Origin: an uncultured Pelagibacteraceae bacterium
GTDB lineage: Bacteria > Pseudomonadota > Alphaproteobacteria > Pelagibacterales > Pelagibacteraceae
Reading direction: 5' to 3'
DNA: 64,000 nt
NCBI GenBank assembly: GCA_902566315.1
Contig: CACFIL010000003.1
Span: 20,654 to 84,653 of the forward strand
Shown here: in pieces, positions 60,921-64,000 of the stretch
Position numbering within the stretch: position 1 is the first letter of the stretch
Layout: each line of letters opens with the position of its first letter
Program-made: the position numbers and the translations under genes
Notes under the pieces: generated by a model
What the model saw: only the letters and a program-made list of their open reading frames with translations
What the model was told of the DNA's origin: nothing
Databases searched by the model: none

Positions 60921-63571
60921 TGGAATTATTTTTTTTAGCTATACTAGTTTTAATAATGATTGCAGCACTAGCTTCAGGGTATCCAGTTGCCTTTGCTCTT
61001 CCTGGTTCAGCTATCATATCTATCGGTTTAGCCGCTTTTTTTGGTTATCTTTTTGCTGGAGATGTTGATGCTTATTTTGCTGTGGATGGTCCAACCGAAT
61101 GGCTTGTTGCTGGTATCACAAATTTTAGAAGTAATTACTGGGACGTCGAGACCGATACTTTAATTGCAATTCCCTTATTTATTTTTATGGGAATTATGCT
61201 TCAAAAATCAAAAATTGCTGAGGATTTATTAATAACTATGGGTCAATTATTTGGCCCAATTCCAGGAGGTTTAGGTATTTCGGTAATATTTGTTGGTGCA
61301 TTATTAGCTGCAACTACAGGTATTGTTGGAGCAACAGTCATTGCAATGGGATTAATTTCATTACCTACAATGTTAAACAACAATTATGACAGAAAACTTG
61401 CAAGTGGAATTGTTTGCTCATCTGGAACTCTAGGACAGATTATTCCTCCATCGATTGTATTGATTATCATAGCGGACCAATTAGCGAGCGCATCAGATGT
61501 TGCCAATAATATGAGGCAGAACGACTATAAAGCTTTAACAGGAGAATTTAACATGCCAGGTGAATTTAGAGTAGGTTCATCTAGTGCCGGTGACATGTTC
61601 CTTGGAGCACTTTTACCAGGATTAGTTCTTGTAGCTTTATATATGATCTATGTATTTTTCTATGCAAGAATAAAAAAAGGGGTTGCACCACCTGTTCCAT
61701 TTAAAGGTAATTTTGATTTCAAATTTTGGATGAGAGTTATTGTTATAATTATTCCTCCACTTGCATTAATTTTTGCTGTTTTAGGATCGATTCTTATGGG
61801 TATTGCAACTGTGAACCAAGCTGGTTCTATAGGAGCAATTGGAGCAACATTAATGGCGGGTTACCGTCTATTTCAAGGTAAGAAAAGTGCATTCTATCCA
61901 CTTATAATGATAATTGGATCATTAATACCCATTACTTTTTTTGCATCAAATTATGAACTTAACATAAAAAATATAGAAGAAAGAGATTTAGGAGCAATTT
62001 ATATAACTGGTATTTTTGTAATCACTTTAGTTTATGGAATAGCATGGAGTTTTTGGAGAACATATAAAACAGAAAATGTTCTTAAAGAAGTAGTAACTGA
62101 AACATGCGTTACAACTTCGATGGTATTTATTATTCTATTAGGTGCTGCCATGCTTACATCAGGATTTAGAGCATTTGGTGGTGAAGAATTAGTAAGAGAC
62201 TTCCTTCAAGATTTACCTGGCGGCTTTTGGACTCAGTTTGTAGTTGTCATGATTGTAATATTCTTACTTGGGTTCTTTTTAGATTTTATTGAAATCGCTG
62301 TTGTGGTTGTTCCAATAATTGCACCTATATTATTAGCTGAGACAGGAGCAAATGTCACAGCGGTCTGGTTAGGTGTTATGATTGGTGTTAATTTACAAAC
62401 CTCCTTTTTAACTCCCCCTTTTGGTTTTGCCTTATTTTATTTAAAAGGTGTTGCTCCAAAAGTGGTACAAACATTGGATATTTGGAAAGGTGTTGTTCCA
62501 TTTATAATTTTACAACTCATTGGCTTAGCAATTGTAGGTTCTTATCCAAGTCTTGTGAATTATCTTCCAAATAGAGTTTATCTGACTTCAAATGTTGCAC
62601 CTCCTCCTATGAATCCAAAACTTCAGTATTGTTTGCAAGAATATAAATTTGCAAAATATACAAACAACGCAGATGAAATAAAGAATAGCATAGATGATTT
62701 TGATTCAATAATACTTGCAAATTTACCAGCCGATAAGTTAAGTTATTTCCAACGTCATGTTGATAATTCAAATTATACATTTGAATTAGTTGATGATGTA
62801 AAAAGTGCCGAAGCTATTTACAATGATTATGCTGTTGACTATCGAGATTTGCATTTCAAAACAAGAAAAAAACAAAAGAAAATTTTTAAACTCAATAAAA
62901 AAATAGATAAATTTAAAGCTGAAATTAGAAATTTAGATGATGATGAGGTTTCTGAAAAAAATAAAATTGAACAAAGAATTGAGAACACAAAACTTGAAAT
63001 TGATGAAATAGCAAACTCAATTTCTAAAGATTGGAAATCTAAAAATGATGAATTTAACAAGATTAATAAAGCAAAAAACTTAGCAGTAAAAAAATATCGT
63101 AAAACTGCAGACAATGCATACGATGATTTAATGTTGATAAAATTATTCATTTTAGATGCTGAAAAATTTGAAGAATTAAATGAAGACATTCAAATTCTTA
63201 AATCTAAAATTGATAATAGAGGCTATTTAGATGCTATTGATCATATTGATAATATGTTTGATAAAGTAGGAGAGATTTCTGGATCAGACGAATTTGCAGA
63301 TAAATTAGATTATCTAATAACTATAATGGATGAAGATGAAAAAGATCCAGAACAAATTCAAAAAATAGCTAGTGATACTTATGCACATTTTGACCAAGAA
63401 GTAAGTTGGAGAAATGAATTTGACAAAAAATATATGGATAGAATAAATAATCACTTAACTGTATTAAGTGAAACTATTGGATTGAGGTTACAACAAAAAC
63501 TTACAAAAGAGCAAGCAATTTATGTTTCAAAATGTAATTCAGTACACAGAGATATTTCTCTCAATTTTTGA
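60920..63571 (+). CDS. dctM: TRAP transporter large permease with long C-terminal coiled-coil extension
   Basis: The 883-residue protein is far longer than standard DctM (425-450). Residues 1-545 form the membrane domain, with IPLFIFMGIMLQKSKIAEDL, ATTGIVGATVIAMGLISLPT, SSGTLGQIIPPSIVLIIIAD and GVMIGVNLQTSFLTPPFGFA typical of DctM; it also carries internal insertions (about residues 190-230 and 330-370). From about residue 550 a soluble region follows, with APPPMNPKLQYCLQEYK, then a charged coiled coil (about 640-720, for example FKTRKKQKKIFKLNKKIDKF), ending in VHRDISLNF. It is encoded in the same frame, with no stop or shift. The extension's role is unknown. Confidence 0.92.
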   Translation: MELFFLAILVLIMIAALASGYPVAFALPGSAIISIGLAAFFGYLFAGDVDAYFAVDGPTEWLVAGITNFRSNYWDVETDTLIAIPLFIFMGIMLQKSKIAEDLLITMGQLFGPIPGGLGISVIFVGALLAATTGIVGATVIAMGLISLPTMLNNNYDRKLASGIVCSSGTLGQIIPPSIVLIIIADQLASASDVANNMRQNDYKALTGEFNMPGEFRVGSSSAGDMFLGALLPGLVLVALYMIYVFFYARIKKGVAPPVPFKGNFDFKFWMRVIVIIIPPLALIFAVLGSILMGIATVNQAGSIGAIGATLMAGYRLFQGKKSAFYPLIMIIGSLIPITFFASNYELNIKNIEERDLGAIYITGIFVITLVYGIAWSFWRTYKTENVLKEVVTETCVTTSMVFIILLGAAMLTSGFRAFGGEELVRDFLQDLPGGFWTQFVVVMIVIFLLGFFLDFIEIAVVVVPIIAPILLAETGANVTAVWLGVMIGVNLQTSFLTPPFGFALFYLKGVAPKVVQTLDIWKGVVPFIILQLIGLAIVGSYPSLVNYLPNRVYLTSNVAPPPMNPKLQYCLQEYKFAKYTNNADEIKNSIDDFDSIILANLPADKLSYFQRHVDNSNYTFELVDDVKSAEAIYNDYAVDYRDLHFKTRKKQKKIFKLNKKIDKFKAEIRNLDDDEVSEKNKIEQRIENTKLEIDEIANSISKDWKSKNDEFNKINKAKNLAVKKYRKTADNAYDDLMLIKLFILDAEKFEELNEDIQILKSKIDNRGYLDAIDHIDNMFDKVGEISGSDEFADKLDYLITIMDEDEKDPEQIQKIASDTYAHFDQEVSWRNEFDKKYMDRINNHLTVLSETIGLRLQQKLTKEQAIYVSKCNSVHRDISLNF

Positions 63572-64000
63572 TTAACTTGTAATCTGTTCAATTATATTTG
63601 TCCTTTGATATAAACTAAGTCTTTCTGCTTTGTCTTTTAATTTGTTATACTCAGTTTTTAATGTAAAGGTTTTTACATTAATTTTATTTCCAATTTCAAT
63701 TATTGATCCAATAATTGGATCTATTTCTAAAGGACGTTTTGCATGTAAGTCTTGCGTTGTCGAAGGTTTGTGACCAATAATAGAGACAGCAGCTTTAATT
63801 CTTTGATCGATTGAGACGTTAAATTTTACACCTATTTTCTCTCCTACTAACTGACATTCTTCCATCAATTTTCTAACGGTGTTTAATAATTCTGGGTCAT
63901 TACCAATTTCATCCAAAGTCTTATCATATAATGCGCTTACTATATTAAATGAGCAATTACCCCAGAGCTTTATCCATATTTCATCTCTTAGATTACTTTT
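63572..64000 (-). CDS. 2-dehydropantoate 2-reductase-like protein, C-terminal part (5' end outside window)
   Basis: The frame is open to the right edge: besides the track's 114 residues it continues upstream as KSNLRDEIWIKLWGNCSFNI and VSALYDKTL, giving 143 residues. The pattern WIKLWGNCSFN, then LMEECQLVGEKIGVKF and GHKPSTTQDLHAKRPLEIDP is the C-terminal domain of ketopantoate reductases (ApbA/PanE), where the Lys (near IKLWGN) and the Ser/Asp in the SxxQD motif bind substrate. The family also reduces other 2-oxoacids, which fits the neighbourhood, so panE identity is not certain. It converges with dctM with no gap. Confidence 0.9.
   Translation of the reverse strand, partial: KSNLRDEIWIKLWGNCSFNIVSALYDKTLDEIGNDPELLNTVRKLMEECQLVGEKIGVKFNVSIDQRIKAAVSIIGHKPSTTQDLHAKRPLEIDPIIGSIIEIGNKINVKTFTLKTEYNKLKDKAERLSLYQRTNIIEQITS

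Noticed and set aside
1-64000. CRISPR array, rRNA operon or complete prophage
   Set aside because: No regularly spaced repeats, rRNA signatures, or phage structural or integrase genes were seen.

Overview
The window reads as a streamlined marine alphaproteobacterial chromosome of the SAR11/Pelagibacterales type. The base composition is strongly A+T-rich, intergenic gaps are mostly 0-50 nt, many genes overlap by 4 nt (ATGA), GTG/TTG starts occur, arginine is almost always AGA, and several gene orders are typical of alphaproteobacteria (dnaQ/secB/fxsA/tim44-like, hslV-hslU, rpe/heparinase/purH, tsaD divergent from hemC). The assignment rests on gene content and composition seen by eye, not on a database search.

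Layout. 0-4.3 kb: end of dnaQ, secB, fxsA, a Tim44-like and an Smr protein, hslUV. 4.3-12.2 kb: a long plus-strand run hisB-hisH-(secreted polysaccharide-lyase-like gene)-hisA-hisF-hisE, followed without a break by malyl-CoA lyase and the two malate-CoA ligase subunits (mtkA, mtkB), a HIT protein and a GNAT acetyltransferase. 12.2-16.6 kb: lolA-ftsK, a UbiH-type hydroxylase and a LON-domain protein. 16.6-22.3 kb is the accessory region: a TPR protein, a 2OG-Fe(II) oxygenase, a TPR-sulfotransferase fusion, then a 1.65-kb cassette with a partial tRNA-Gly copy at one end and the intact tRNA-Gly at the other, carrying one foreign-looking secreted beta-propeller gene; a second sulfotransferase starts 5 nt after the tRNA. 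22.3-32.3 kb: phhB, purH, a heparinase II/III-like gene, rpe, a two-part sodium:solute symporter, acs, an EVE protein, a 38-residue basic protein and tsaD. 33.4-43.4 kb: hemC, hemD, an MscS channel, a YggT protein, folD, a metallo-hydrolase, a small CGCC-tailed frame without a normal start, a photolyase-like protein with unusual domain order, argG, an IalB-like protein, an aldo/keto reductase and a BI-1 protein. 43.5-47.8 kb: a subtilase autotransporter and small envelope/hypothetical genes, yciB, hspQ. 48-52.1 kb: cytochrome c maturation genes ccmC-D-E-F-G-H. 52.1-64 kb: a PagL-like protein, then a 2-hydroxyacid/2-oxoacid block (two FMN 2-hydroxyacid dehydrogenases, aminotransferase, FAD-linked dehydrogenase, D-2-hydroxyacid dehydrogenase) and a complete TRAP transporter, ending in a partial ketopantoate-reductase-like gene.

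How the genes fit together. Two carbon themes recur: acetate (symporter, acs) and small hydroxy/oxo acids (TRAP transporter, FMN and FAD 2-hydroxyacid dehydrogenases, D-2-hydroxyacid dehydrogenase), with malate-CoA ligase and malyl-CoA lyase linking malate, glyoxylate and acetyl-CoA. A third theme is surface or glycan chemistry (two sulfotransferases, 2OG oxygenase, polysaccharide-lyase-like and heparinase-like proteins, PagL-like protein). The most interesting parts are the tRNA-Gly cassette with no integrase gene, the TPR/oxygenase/sulfotransferase cluster, the lyase-like gene inside the his operon, the apparently permuted photolyase homologue, and the DctM permease with a C-terminal extension of roughly 330 residues.
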